A stretch of DNA of 64,000 nt. It comes from Chromobotia macracanthus (lineage: Eukaryota > Chordata > Actinopteri > Cypriniformes > Botiidae). A program made the position numbers and the translations under genes. The stretch is from contig JAZGTH010000071.1 of assembly GCA_036877525.1 (NCBI GenBank), positions 5,032,001 through 5,096,000 of the forward strand, given 5' to 3'. Positions 13,312 through 26,394 of the stretch are shown here, piece after piece; within the stretch, counting starts at the first letter, position 1; every line of letters starts with the position of its first letter. Under the pieces are notes generated by a model. It saw only the letters and a program-made list of their open reading frames with translations, did not search any database and was not told where the DNA came from.

Positions 13312-14107
13312 GTATTAACAAAAGACAAGCCCTTCAATATGTCCCACACCAACTTCCTGTTTTAAACGAAAATATATCACCACAGAAAAGAAAACCGCAC
13401 TTTTCAAATGATTTAATTGGATCTTTAACATAATATGAAATGATTTCCACCAATCAGCTTTCATCATGCCTTGAGGGTACAACTGAATTTGAATTCCTTG
13501 ATATTTAAACGGAGGCTTGCTGGGCCGGCTAACATGCTAGGAATCGATACGCACTGACTGATAGGTAATGCGGGGACCTCTACTCTCAGGGTGTGATTGT
13601 GTGTTGTGTTCACTTAATGACTTAATAGCTCCCGGGCAACCGAGCTGCCTCGTTGGCAGCAGAGATATGTGGAAGTAACCTTAATAAAATTCAGACAGAT
13701 GTGTGTGTGCGTTCACACTGGATGGTAGCCAGGGCACAGAATATACCGCACCAGCAACAAAGGTTAAAATGACCCCAACACCTCTATTTCTGTGTCTTTC
13801 TTTCATTCTCCCTCGTTTACCACAGAGAAAGCCTTTCTTTTCATTCCACTGCTTGCCGTGCTAAAACAAAAAAAGAAAAGACGCGCACCCTTTACTGAAG
13901 CTGTGTCCAATTACTCGGGTTGGGGGAGGGGCACCGCAGGAGCGCAGGGGGATTGTGACCCGCAGAGATCCGGCGCTCCCGCTCTGCAGATTAGAAGCCA
14001 GAGATAGGGAATAATGTAGAGTGGAAGCAGTCTGCAAAGAATACTTACCACTGGCCCATCTCATCTGATGACAGAGGCACACTCTGGCTTCTGAGCTTGC
14101 CTGTTGT

Positions 14108-14377
14108 TAAAGGGACAGTCCACCCAAAAAAACAAAATCTGTGATCTGCAACTCACTGTTCTTTTATGTTTGTATGACTTTACTAATTTCGGTGGAATAT
14201 AAAAAGTGAATCTTTAAAGAATATCCTGGCCACTGTTTTCTGTATAATGAAAGTGAATAGGGGCTAAGACTTTAAAGCTACAAAAAAATGTATGTATGTA
14301 TTTTAGTTTAAAGGTTGCTTTCTTTGTAATTTTGTACATGGAAGAAAAATAGGGTGAGTAAATAATGAAAAAAAATG
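14108..14377. mobile_element. TIR element of the TTAAAGGG(A)CAGTCCACCC family
   Basis: Left end ttaaagggacagtccaccc; internal words (atgactttacta, gaaagtgaataggggct) and a ggtgagtaaataatgaaa right part typical of this repeat. The right terminus is eroded. Confidence 0.65.
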
Positions 14378-15249
14378 TCCCATATTGTCAATGTATCATT
14401 CATTTTGTAATGTTTGTTTATTAAAACATGGCAAAGTTTTTCCCCATGTTCTTCTAACTTACACGCACATTTAAAATGCTTTACATGTTTTACATGTAAG
14501 CCTGAAGCCACCCCCCCAACCCCTATGACAGCTATCTCTTCATCTATCCATCTGCCAGTCTGTCTCCCTGCATGTGTCTGCCCAATGCTACAGCATCATA
14601 CATCTTCTATACACCCATTACTAAGACAATGATACAGAATGGATAGCGAATTATTACCGGCTGCTGTTTAATGAAGAACAATGCTCAAGTAGAGGACATA
14701 GAGGAATTGTTCATACAAAATAATGTCAATAATGAGACCACAGACTTCTATCAGAATCTGGAGCACGCATGACAGTAATCAACTCAATATGCTGGGTTAT
14801 GTCCAAAGAGATAAATCAAAAATAATTGTGCACCCTATTCCAGCTTTCTAAAACTGAAGGTGGCAATTTAGGCCAACAATGTAAGACAAAAGGACGCAAC
14901 GTTTTCATAAGGACATGAAGATTTACTGTACTATGTTCATCATGTCATCAAGCATAAAGTTATGGAGACAGGGCTTAAAGACAAGACTAAACTACACACA
15001 GAAGGGCTGTATGACTGTATCAGCATGACATGAGCATATTAACATATTTACAGTCAGCATATAGACTGAGCAGAATGTCCAGAAATAGGTTTAGTGGATA
15101 GTTTCATTTTCCAAATTACACACTCGTGGATGATTCCAGTCAGGAAAGTTTAACTTATCTGCTAATTTTGTGAGAAAACGAGGTCTTTAGAAAATGTTTA
15201 TGCTGTTTTTGGTGGAGATTCAGAAGGAGGTCTAATATTTAGATGGCAT

Positions 15250-15525
15250 CCCAGCTTACAATTTTAGATTGTAAGAATGTTCCCTATTCCGTTAAGTAAC
15301 AAAAACATTAAAATGTTATTTTGAATGTTCTAGGAATGTTCAAAATTTCCAGTTATTGAACGGTATAAGAACATTATTGAAACATTTTTTTAATTTCACT
15401 AACAACTTAAGAGTATAATTTTTAATATATATGATATATAATGTTTAAAAATGTTCTACTAATGTTACTGCAAGAGAGTTTTTGGATAACTAGAATGTTT
15501 AGAGAACATTAGCCATTGTTCCAGG
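15250..15525. mobile_element. Fold-back MITE, copy 6
   Basis: Starts CCCAGCTTAC with gattgtaagaatgttccc and taagtaacaaaaacatt, and ends gagaacattagccattgttcc. Same orientation as copies 2 and 3, with the right terminal CTGGG eroded. Confidence 0.7.
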
Positions 15526-18310
15526 CACACTGATATATTAAGCTTTGTTCTCAAAGTTACCTCAAACATCACTTTCTCACTGCTTTAAATGTGATTTGAA
15601 AAAATAACCAGCTGAGATTAGTCATGTCACACGTCAGTCAGATAGCTGCTTCCTGTCTTAAAGGGCAGTTCTTACTCAGAGCTTTAAAATGGACCAGATT
15701 TCATTCAGAATTTCAGGTTTGAATGCTTTTGTTGTCGTAATTCTTTAATATACGTAATGCATAAACTTGAATCTAATTATATAGTTTTAAACAACATACA
15801 TCTCCTTGAGCTGACATTATGTCTTTGATCATGCTGCATTCTCGAAATTGTGAAATTCACTAAATCTGTTTTACCCTCCAGCTCAGACGAGAAGATCTCA
15901 GACAGGTTGTGAACTTGTCTAAAGACCAGCATTTCATGAGAGAGCAGAGGAGGAGAAGAAGTCAATTTCTACTGCATAAATCCATAGCTACAGGGGAACA
16001 AGATTGGAGGTGGTTACACATTAGCAGGCTTCTAATTAATGCAGAATTTGAAGGTGGGGGAGGAGCTAGGGTAATTAAGGATTAAACAGGGGTTGTTATG
16101 TTGTTCCTATTTGATGGGATTATTTACACACCGGAATTTAATCACCGCCGTCCAGATGTCATTGAAGGCACAACCTTTAGCCATAGCTGAGTGGTTGTTG
16201 AGACCAGACCTCTCAACCAAACCTTTCCTAATTACCTCATTTCCCCTTTTCTCTCTGGAGCTGTTGGCGGGTTTTAGCCTGTATGTGGTTCACTGAGTTG
16301 GCTTCATTTCTCCAGTGCTTGTTTGTTTTTCGCACCTGCCCATTTTCTCAAAGGAGCGATCACAGATCGCTGATTGCAGTTGGATCGGTTCTCTACTTGT
16401 AAACTGGATAACCTACTCTACTCTCGTTTCTATTTATAAACGAAGGGGAAACATTGCAAAGACATGTTTGTTGGCACAGTGAGGCATGTTTGCGGTCAAA
16501 TGTCAACTATGTCTTGTAATCGATCAAAATGCATTTGAAAAACTGACAATCATCTACAGTAAGAAACAGATCACATGGGAATTTTAAAGGACTTTTACAC
16601 AGGACATTGTTTTCAATGTAAACGTGCTAGTTGGGGTCTTATATTTTTAGTTTCTTTTACATTAGTTTGCTAGTTGTGGGTCTTTTATATTTTTGATTTC
16701 TTTTATTTTAGTTTTTCATTTCTTCTTCATTATTTTATTTCAGCTTGACCGTGTTTTTAAATCAATAGTTCTAGTTAAACCCTATTTGGGGGTCTCGAAG
16801 TGGAATTAAGATCTTTGTTTCATCACAGTTAAAATGGCCACCACCAATAAAGGGAGAGCGTTCATATTTAATCATTATATGAATAATATTTAATAATCAA
16901 TATTTAATCATTCGGATGTACTGCGATACCACTGATGAACAACTCTTCTCCGATCCCGCCCAACACTTCCCATGTGCTCTAGGAATCCGCTGTGCTTCAA
17001 TCGCCACGCCGACCAACCTGTTCGTAGATGCTTCTGTTTGTCAATATTTGCATGATGGATGATGTCGCCAACAACGCCCGCCCCCCACCTGCCCACCCCC
17101 CGCTCTGCGTCTACTCATCTTTTTCTCTTCACTGTATCAGATGTGTCAGTGAGGAGCTAATCCACACAGTCTATTTGGCCCCTTGTTTTGTTTGGTTTCT
17201 AATTTCGCCGCTGTTGGAAAATTACACATAATTGCAGTCTACAAATGCTAATGCCTCCCTGCTATCAGCCCCCCCACACACACAACCCGCCCCCCCATCC
17301 CTCTTGTTGCCTGGTTCTTCTCTCTGCAGTCTGTAATTGTACAGTGTTGAAGAAATTCCTCTTCCTCAACAGACACTCTCCAAACACACTCAAAACCAGA
17401 AAGCCATGATCTGCTGATTGACAGACAGGCTTGAACGCTCATTTCCGCATTGACACAGCAAAAATGACAATGTATTTGTTGTATGGGCCTAAGTGGTTTG
17501 GTTGACCAAACTACGTAGTTTGGTCTAGATGCCTTCAGACACTTTGGCATATAAGGGGAGAAATAATTAAAAGAACAGTTAACCAAACATTCTTTATTCA
17601 CAAAGTAATATGTAATTTCTGCTATTGTTTATTGCTTATTTTATTATGTGTCCTGATTTTGTTCTTTATTGTTTATTTTCTACTGTCTTTGTAATTTATT
17701 GTCTGTTGTCCTTCCGCCCCATCATTCTTAAAAGAAGTCAACAAAATAAGAGTTTCATTGTACCTAGTACACACAACAATAAAGATATTGAAATCTTGAA
17801 TTTCACTCATACCTTACTCAAAATTAGATACATTTACTTGAAAACCAAACTTGCTAGTTGCCTTTCATGTTTAGGGAAATATCATAGGAAATTAAATTAC
17901 TTTTGCAAGGTTTGGAAAAAAATTCCAGAAGGAAATATAAACCTTAGTGAAGATTTATGTGCTGAAGTGAAGGTTTAAATATTTTCTAATTATGAAAATG
18001 AAACGCTGTATGGGGAACTAACGAAACCAAGGAACAATGGATGGGGCACATTGTTTGCACATTCCTCAAAACATCTACTTTTGAGATACACAATAAAGAA
18101 AAAGACATTCAGGTTAAGAACAACATGAGGGTGAGTACACAATTTGTCATTTTTGTGTGTACTGTTTCTTTAATTGATGCAGCTCTACAGGTAAACATTC
18201 ACATCAGAACCAAGAGGTCATATATAAGAGAATACTGGAATTAGGAGCAGGAGACATGAAAACCTGAGCCTGGAAAAGAGCAGTTTATAAGAGTGAGGTG
18301 CTGTGGGAGT

Positions 18311-18352
18311 AGATTGAGACAGAGCGAGACAGAGCGAGACAAAGAGAGAGTC
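18311..18352. repeat. Short tandem repeat, unit near gagacagagc
   Basis: About three imperfect copies of a 10-bp purine-rich unit. Confidence 0.6.
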
Positions 18353-20036
18353 AGCGAGGGAAGGCGGAAAGAGGTCACAAAAGTGGTTATGAAAGCAGTT
18401 CTGACCTAATCTTCAGTGTTTATGGCTTTTCACAGTCGCAGAGATTTTCTGCGGGCTGAAATTAGAGTGGGTGATGTCACAGAAACACAGCAGAGACGAC
18501 GGCACACAGGAAGTCATTACAGTTCACCGTCCCTCCTGTTCCCACTGAATTCAAATCGCAAAACGTTTTTTACAGCAGCAACAGCTGCATAACATCTCAT
18601 TGTCTGTCTATTCGAGTGCTGCAATTTACACAGAATAACTCTGGCAAAATCCTGAGTTTCTGATGGCTGCCGGTGATGGATTTTCTTCTTCCGTATGTTC
18701 TCACTTAACGATTAACATACACAGAAGTGTGACACGAAAATCTGAAAATAATCAAATAAGACCGCTTTATTTAACCCTTTGTTTGGATTCCAAACTACAC
18801 ATTACTACTTTTTAAAGTCAACAACAGTAGCAAAGACATTCAACACCCATTCTGCTTCTGTAATGTCACATATTTCCATTGAAACAACATAAGAGCAAAT
18901 TTAAGGTGAGGTTTAATTTTAACTATAAGAAACTGATTGGATTGTTAACAGTAGCCGATTCATAACAGAACAGAGCTAACCGTTAGAAATCAACATCTTT
19001 GTTGACTCAAATACGAGTGTGTATGCAATATCTCAGAGTATGAATCAGTGTATAAGAATTGCACATGTCTGTGAGAGAGATTTCACTCTGCACCCGATTC
19101 CATCGTCGTTACGAGCTAATCAAAAGCAGGTATCGCTAAGAGCAACAAGAAAAAGCCTATCCGTGCATGAAAAAAGTCCAACCACAATGTGGTGGACCAC
19201 GCATGCCATTTCAGTGATGTAGGTAGATGGAACAGAGCCCTCCGACTTAGAGCTGTCGGGGAAGCAGAAAAGAACAATATTCTGTCTAAGCATGGCAAAA
19301 GATTTCTTAATGTCACATCTTATTTTCTTGCATCAAATTGTGTCCTTAGGATATAAAAATCACAGAAAATGACTGGACAGCCAGAAGATTGGATAAAGAA
19401 CAAATAGAGACTTGCTTACGTCTTTTGCTTTTCTGATGTTTCTCTCATTAAACAAACTACAGTTATCTCACAAGTGTCTCCACTGGAGTGTCAAGAGAGA
19501 TCTTAACAGTATCTCAAATCTCAAGTCTGCAATTTAAAGTCAGAGATTTCATAAACCTGAAATATTTCTCATCCAGTTGTGAGAGGAAGAGTGTATCAAC
19601 AATTGTCTCTTTTGTGTCTTCACTACAGAATTTAAAAACAAATCTTGTACTGAGAACTCTATTACATCTCCAGAACAATGAAATCAAATTTTTCCATGGG
19701 AGATTCTTTAATGTCGCAGGTAAAAGCGCATCTGATTTTCTTGCATCACACCAGGGAAGTGAGAAAATTGAGCATTTTACTTAAGGCTAAATGAACAGAG
19801 CAGCTCAAGTTTATGAAAAATATATGTTTGATGACATTTGCAGTTTGATTGTATGGTCTGAAATGCCAGCCGAGGAATTTTCCCGTCCTTATTTTGTGCT
19901 GCATTGTCATGTGTCTCGGCTGATATCAGCTCCCTTCTCAGTGTTTTGCATTGTTGACTGTGTTTTCGTGGGTCAGGCCAGCTAACAAGATCTGCCTGTT
20001 CCCTTCCAGGGCCTCAACACCCCTAAAACTGCGCAT

Positions 20037-20640
20037 ACAAACACACACACGCACGCACGTACACACATGCAACCCTCCCCCACTGCGAGCAGACGAGGCA
20101 TGTGGACAAACCACAGGCAGGGAGAGGTACACAGGGCCAGAGCTGTACTCTGCCTGATTACTGCAGGAAAAATATCACTGCCAAGCCATTTCTCTAGCTT
20201 TCTCACACACACAAACTGCTATCCTGCGCACAAACACGCATTTTCTCACTTGTTTTCATGCAACACACACACACACACACACAAATACCTTCAGCAACAC
20301 TGACAACACACAGGCACATAATTGGATGCATACATATGCTTACCCAACAGGCTACCAGCACACACACACACACACACGCAGAGTCAGCCACACACAGAGG
20401 TGTTCATTATTTCACAGAAACACACACACTTGCTCGCACATACTTCTACAGTGACGCCCGCTCTCATACACACCCTCCTCACTGACACACAACGGCAGTG
20501 CTCACGAACGTACACACCTTCACACACTCCTAAGAACAAAATGCGGGTCCCACACACATACTGTACACGCACACCGGAAACAAGCCTCTTTTCTCAAATA
20601 CTCACCACTGCGCATTTACACTCGCTCACATAAACACGCA
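20037..20640. repeat. 600-bp CA-rich cryptic repeat region
   Basis: CACACA runs of 8-20 bp recur every 20-60 bp between short unique pieces. The strand bias is strong (C and A rich on the plus strand). Open frames reading THTHTH or VCVCVC on either strand are artefacts. Confidence 0.8.
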
Positions 20641-20760
20641 CTGACACCTTTTAAATGAGCAAGCATTTTTATACCTCAGGTAATTTAAAGTACACTGTAA
20701 TGTAATAAGAGAATGCGGCATAAACAGTGTGCATATACAGGCTAACTCAAGAACATAACA

Positions 20761-20800
20761 TTTACTTTACACTTCTGCATTTGGCAGACACTTTTAGCTA
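20761..20800 (-). mobile_element. SINE tail, left half of an interrupted SINE
   Basis: Read on the minus strand this is agctaaaagtgtctgccaaa followed by atg, the conserved 3' tail of the fish tRNA-derived SINE family (compare 60373-60516). The matching head lies at 21169-21288, beyond the inserted MITE copy 7. Confidence 0.6.
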
Positions 20801-21168
20801 GACCCTGCTAACATGGAACATTCTCAGAACATTGGCTAATGTTGTCTAAAAGTTCCCTTAAAGTGCTCAAAAACATTCTTGCAACAACGTTAATATGGAA
20901 GCTTTTAATGTCATATATCATATTTCAGAAATGTTATTCTAACGTTGTTAGTGCAATTCTGTAAAACTTTACAGAATTAAATAACGTTCTTACATTACAT
21001 TATTAACAGTAATGCAATATCTAAAAAATGATTTTGAATGTTCACTTACATGAACAAATTTTTATTTTATTCATGTTTTTGTTACTTAATGAAGGAAACA
21101 TTATGGAAACATTATTTTAAAGAAAACATTCTTTCATGGAAAGAAACATTTTTTCAGGGAAAATAACC
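20801..21168. mobile_element. Fold-back MITE, copy 7, inserted in a SINE
   Basis: Left end ccctgctaacatggaac, then cagaacattggctaatgtt; inner AACGTT words; degraded right end ggaaaataac. The two flanks together make one tRNA-derived SINE on the minus strand, so this MITE entered an existing SINE. Confidence 0.65.
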
Positions 21169-21288
21169 TAAAATGCATTCAAGCTATATGTTTTATTGCT
21201 ATGTGCATTCCCTGGGAATCAAACCCATGCTTTTGGTGCTGCTAGTGCCATGTTTTACCAGTCTAAGCTACAGAAACACAACTAGAAG
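21169..21288 (-). mobile_element. tRNA-derived SINE head
   Basis: The minus strand reads tgtagcttagactggtaaaa (A-box region), then gggtttgattcccaggg (B box GGTTTGATTCC), then agcttgaatgcatttta. This is the usual start of the cyprinid tRNA-derived SINE whose tail is at 20761-20800. Confidence 0.7.
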
Positions 21289-22403
21289 CACAAAACATGA
21301 TTACATTAGGTGAAAACATAAAGTGTACATTTATGGCAGCATTCCTGCACAGAAGTGTACTACTGCGTGCACATCTTTATCACTTAATCACTGACGGGCT
21401 AAAATATTTTATACGCTGAAACAGTTCATCCTAAAATGAAACGTTACTTATTCACCTTGCATCTCTGAGGTTTGTTTTCTCTAACCACTTCCCTCAGCCC
21501 TGCCCCTGCCCTCCGTGGCCCTTTAATACATCTTCCATCTTTATCAGCTCTCTGTGATTCATCTGTTATGCCGACTGCAGCTCTGAACCTCCTCCAGTGG
21601 GGGTGCGTGCCAAATCCCAGCATTCTATTCCTTCTAGGAGTCTTCCTAAAGCGCTCCGTCCTGCTCAGCGTCCTCCACGCGTACATATTCACGCCTGTTT
21701 GCATATGCATGTAAGCATGTAAATGAGGGCACGTGGATATGCGCTAGATGTGTTACACTGGGGATCGCCGTCTTCCCAGTTTTTGGCCCATAATGGTCAT
21801 AATCGTTTACTTTCCCTGAGCTTTTTGATATATTCGCCACTGTTTTGCATAAAAGTAGAAGGTTGGCCTTTTAAAATTTTGGCTTTTCCATGTTTTCTTG
21901 TCCTCCTGAAAACTTCATAAAAGCCTGCCGCTCTTCACTGATGCCCCAGACGGATCGCACCATACTTCTGTTTGAATTTTCATGACTTTAGAAATGATTT
22001 TCAAAAACTGGTCTTCGTATTTTCAGAATAGTTTAGAAGTACTTTGAAAGTTTCACAGCACAGGAAATGAATTGAGAAGTGTAGCTCAAAGCTTTAATAG
22101 CTATCAAAACTCATCTATCTTATAAACATTATAAATTACACTCACTTCAAATGTGACACTCAGAAAGGTCACTTCTTGAAGACTTTAAAAATGCAATTTT
22201 TACGAATACGGTGCATTTTGGTGTCTCATGACTTTTTAAAGCAACAGAAGCCCAATTTCATGTGTCCTAGAATCCTTGACCTTCTTGACTTTGTAACTAT
22301 TAAAATCCTGCAATGAATCATGTTGACACAATCGGCTGAATATTCGATTAATTTAAATTTACAAGGTAATTTTTAACTATTTTTAATGTCCCAAACCTCA
22401 GAT

Positions 22404-22781
22404 GTTAGCTAAAAAGGAACGTTCTTAGAATGTTCTCAGACCATTGGCTAACAACTAAAAGTTATCTGATAGTTATCAGGAAACATTTTTGAAGTAACAG
22501 TAGTAGAAATTTAAAGCGTTTATATACCATATATGTATGTCAAAATGTTATTCTTAAGTTGTTAATGGAATGCTTTAAAAACATTACAGATTATAAAAAT
22601 GTTTAAATAATGTTCTTATAAACAAGCATAGCTAATAGTTGGCTACAGGCCAACCTTCCTGTAGCTAATAATTTTAATACAATGTCTAAAAAACTGGACA
22701 TTTTGAATATTCCTAGAACATTTTTCTTACTTAATGGAAACGTTATGGAAACGCTCTTACATCCTAAAATTGTTAGCTGGG
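22404..22781. mobile_element. Fold-back MITE, copy 8
   Basis: Left end gttagctaaaaaggaacgtt, right end tcctaaaattgttagctggg. Same orientation as copies 4, 5 and 7. It contains two back-to-back internal hairpins, which makes it 378 bp. Confidence 0.7.
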
Positions 22782-23289
22782 CAGCTGTCACAGATTTTAT
22801 GTGCAACTTATTCTCATTCTATTTTTTTTACTTTTTGATTAACCATCCAACCCTGTTAGCTAGATTACAGTAATAATAGTAATATTTTTTCTTTATTCAT
22901 GGAAAGTGTGATCAATGAACAATGAATCAGTTTTCCTCCTCCTATTACCTCAGCAGTGCTAGTTGTAGCTACGTCAGTACTACCCTTAAAAAAAAACAGG
23001 GTCCAATTGATTATCGTCTAAGTGTCCAGGTCCTAAATAATGAGATTTGGCTCAATTAGTCTTCCTTCAAGGTGCCACAGCAGAGTGAAGAGACTCAGAG
23101 AGCCGGAGGCAGCTAATCCACACGACTCTCGGACTGCGTGCAGTGGATTATACCCACTGCTGCTGTTTATCCTGTTCACACATCAGCCATCCGCACCACA
23201 GATGCCTCCTCAACAGATAACATCTGATCTGAGGACAGCCAATGTGTGTGTGTGTGAAACAGCAAAACTCAGAACTCAGGTTTCTGCCG

Positions 23290-23400
23290 TGACTCATCAC
23301 AGACCCTGTTTACACCTGTGTTTAGCCTGTCCACTTATGATTGGATAGCCCAGAATGGTTTTTAATGCCAGGTGTAAACAGGATCTGTGATGAGTTCTAA
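23290..23400. repeat. Fold-back repeat with 28-bp arms
   Basis: The left arm (23290-23318) reads actcatcacagaccctgttt followed by acacctg. The right arm (23370-23398) reads caggtgtaaacaggatctgt followed by gatgagt. They are inverse complements with few mismatches around a roughly 50-bp loop. A short non-autonomous element is likely. Confidence 0.65.
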
Positions 23401-23503
23401 TAGAAACCTGCTGTAAATATACTGCCTGGTGTTAACAACCATTCTGATCCAATAACAGCTGAACAGAGCAGAATATACTCTAAATGGGGCCCAAAATGTT
23501 AGG

Positions 23504-23522
23504 ATATATATATATATATATA
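23504..23522. repeat. (TA)n microsatellite
   Basis: Nine to ten TA units. Confidence 0.85.
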
Positions 23523-26394
23523 ATCACATTAGATTGATTGTGATTTGATGAATGCAGTGGCAACATAGAATGGCATTTGATTAAAATAATCGAACCGTGT
23601 AAGTTTAAATAAATAGTATAAGCAAAAATGATTGTCTACTCAAGCATTCATATTACAGACAGTGATTAAAATGGTGTCTTTGACATATATAATGACAGTG
23701 TGTTTTTATGTGATATATGTTATATATAATATGTTAGAGAAACATATGCCCCCCACAGATGCAAAATAGCACTGAAAAATAACTGCTGTCATGAAATATT
23801 GCACCTTCATAAAACATTAATTTCTGACACTGACTTCTTGCAAATCCCCGTAAACAATTCCCTTTTCTCGCATGCATTTATGTGGGAAAACATTTTTTTA
23901 CTGTTAATGAGGGAAGCCTCTTGCCCAAAGATCTTGTCATTTGTACAACTTGTCTGAACTCAGTCGTGTAAGTACACATGCTGCTACATCAACAACATGA
24001 CAGATGACAAGAAAGACTGCTGGTTAACGTGAGCAGTATACAGAGACTCTGGTAGTCTGACAGTCGTGTGGTGAGGGCACGGCCTAAGTTGCTTTGGATA
24101 AAAGCTTCTGCCAAATGAATAAATGTAAATGGCTGTTACATGAGCTGCAAAGTCTGTGCTGGGGCTGATGGGATTAGATGCTCTTGATTGACTCTCATAC
24201 CTTTGCTTGAATTCTTTTCAATTGGTTTGACTAAGAAAATTACTATGTCAAGGTTTTGTGTGAACAATTACAATTGCCATGTGTGCTGCGCGGTATGGAT
24301 ATAGGCGACTGACACCTTTTTAGGGACTGGTTTGAAAACATTTGTCCAGTTATTTGGTGGTAAACTTTCTTATTGGATAAATGTTGTAATGCTTTCTATT
24401 CTACAAACATACGATTGACTGCTGGCATGTTTTAGCTACTGTTTAATGAAAACATAAATTGTATTTTGGATCTTTGGAAATCAATATTTTTTTGTAAACA
24501 TACACCTATCACTGACTATCAGTTCACAGACATCCGTTTCGCATACAGAACGTGTTCTTGTATTTTGTGCGAAATTAGTTAAAATGTTTTAAATGTATTA
24601 AATTGTTGGTGATGTCTAATATAGCAATTATTTTTATTGTATACTTCATTACACTAAATTACCACATTAAATTAGCATACTTTAGCTCTTTTCCCAATGT
24701 CCATTGCTGCAAGAAAGCTTTACAGAAAGTACAGGAAAATTATGCAAAATAGTTTAAAATAAAAATGAACCATAAATATTATGCAAAAATATCACTCAGT
24801 GATATTTAAAGGCAACGTCACGAAAAATTACGTAAGGTGCTATTAAAGAATTTGGGGTTAAATCAGGCAGCGTTGGTAGGCCAATTCTCTCTACATATCC
24901 TAAACATGTCAAGGTTTGTTGTGTAACGTGTCAATGCTAGTTGTGTAAGTCATATAAAATTGGTACGATACACAAAATACACAAAAAGAGGACATAGAGA
25001 CAGAGATGGCTCCAGTTTACTACAGTTGATCAACTTTCTTTCCCATACCTCAAAAGTGAACTCATCCCAGCCTGATCACATTGAATTTTTTGGGGGACAT
25101 GGGGGGCCCTCTGTGCTTTTACGGCCTGTGTTCTTAGCCTGTGGAGATATGGTTTCATTCTCCAGGAGCGGCAAAGATCCTGCAGGCCCCACTCCTGGCA
25201 GCAGCTTTTATTTGATGTGGAGGTCTCGTGTTGGGTTTCAGCACCAGCTCAACATATGATCTCCATTACGGGCTGGAGTAGGAACGGATGATGGTTGCTG
25301 ACTTGAGATGCTGGACAGATAGAGTCAAAGCGAGGCGTTAATACAGGCCACTCTGACATCTACTGCCACACTGGGGGTAAAAATGAACCCCTAAATCTGA
25401 CATCAAACACGCATTGTATGTTCAGCGAAATACGAGATGCGTTTTTATCTACGAGCCGAACTGTAGCGTGAGAAATCTGACAGGGTCTTGTAGAGGCGAG
25501 ATGCGTGCCGTAACGGGTCATTGAAATCTCACGTCATGTTTCGCCGTTCTGTGCTGGGGCAGTACAGATCTCACAGAGAATAAATCATGGCTACGCGATG
25601 AATAAGAATGAAAAAGCACTTCCATGAGAAAAGTAACTCTATATAAATCTCACTGAATAATTCATGACTGTTTTTTAATACAGGCTCTCTAAATGAGGAG
25701 TGGAAATCTTTGTTTCCAAACGGAACAGAATGCACAAGGTATACAAGACTCAGGTATCATCAGATCTATCCAGATTAACCGTGATTTATAAGAGATTACT
25801 GATGCTGCTTATGCAACAAGTGCAACCCGACCACGCAAATAAAAAATGCAATCTATCTACTTGTGTGTACTGATGTGATGCGAGTTTGCTATTGCACCAG
25901 ATCTAGGTCCCATAACATGTTTCAGTGATATTCTGGACCGAAACATGTTTGTTAAAAATGTGATCAATTGGCTTGTTTTTACAGGTGACAGCAGTACGTA
26001 TCTACACAAGTATACGGAAGCTTACGGGCTATAACATAGTAGTTAACACGTAACACAGTAAACTAAATCTTTCAGACCATCGTCACTTCCCTTATTTACA
26101 TAAACGTGCGTAACTAACCACATTGTAAATCTCTACCCTGCATGGGAGGTTTTCTATACCGAGTTGATACTGTAGCTCTATTGTGATGGTCCAGGCTATA
26201 ACCATCCATTGTTCTTCCTTCATATACGATGCTAAATATTTAGATCTCACATTTCCATAATATGATAGGACAGAAACATTCACATGTATTGTGCCTTTAT
26301 CCCAAGTCCATTCTCTCCGTAAAATCAGAAAGGCACAGTATTTTATAACGCTCCCTTATCAGCTTCGGGGTTTAGTTATTTACTTTAAAATGGA
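23523..26394. other. AT-rich non-coding sequence
   Basis: Apart from the SINE tail near 24.1 kb I see no exon or repeat. The 99-codon frame at 24960-25259 shows no domain and was not accepted as a gene. Confidence 0.5.
24093..24133 (+). mobile_element. SINE tail fragment
   Basis: Contains ttgctttggataaaagcttc followed by tgccaaatg, the conserved tRNA-SINE tail. The tRNA-related head is not recognisable upstream. Confidence 0.6.

Noticed and set aside
17248..17601. 117-codon open frame on the minus strand
   Set aside because: No domain and no splice context; flanks are AT-rich non-coding DNA.
20258..20633. THTHTH-type open frames on the plus strand and VCVCVC frames on the minus strand
   Set aside because: Translation of the CA-rich repeat region.
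24960..25259. 99-codon open frame that might be an exon
   Set aside because: No recognisable domain, no adjoining exon, and stop-free length within chance for the region.
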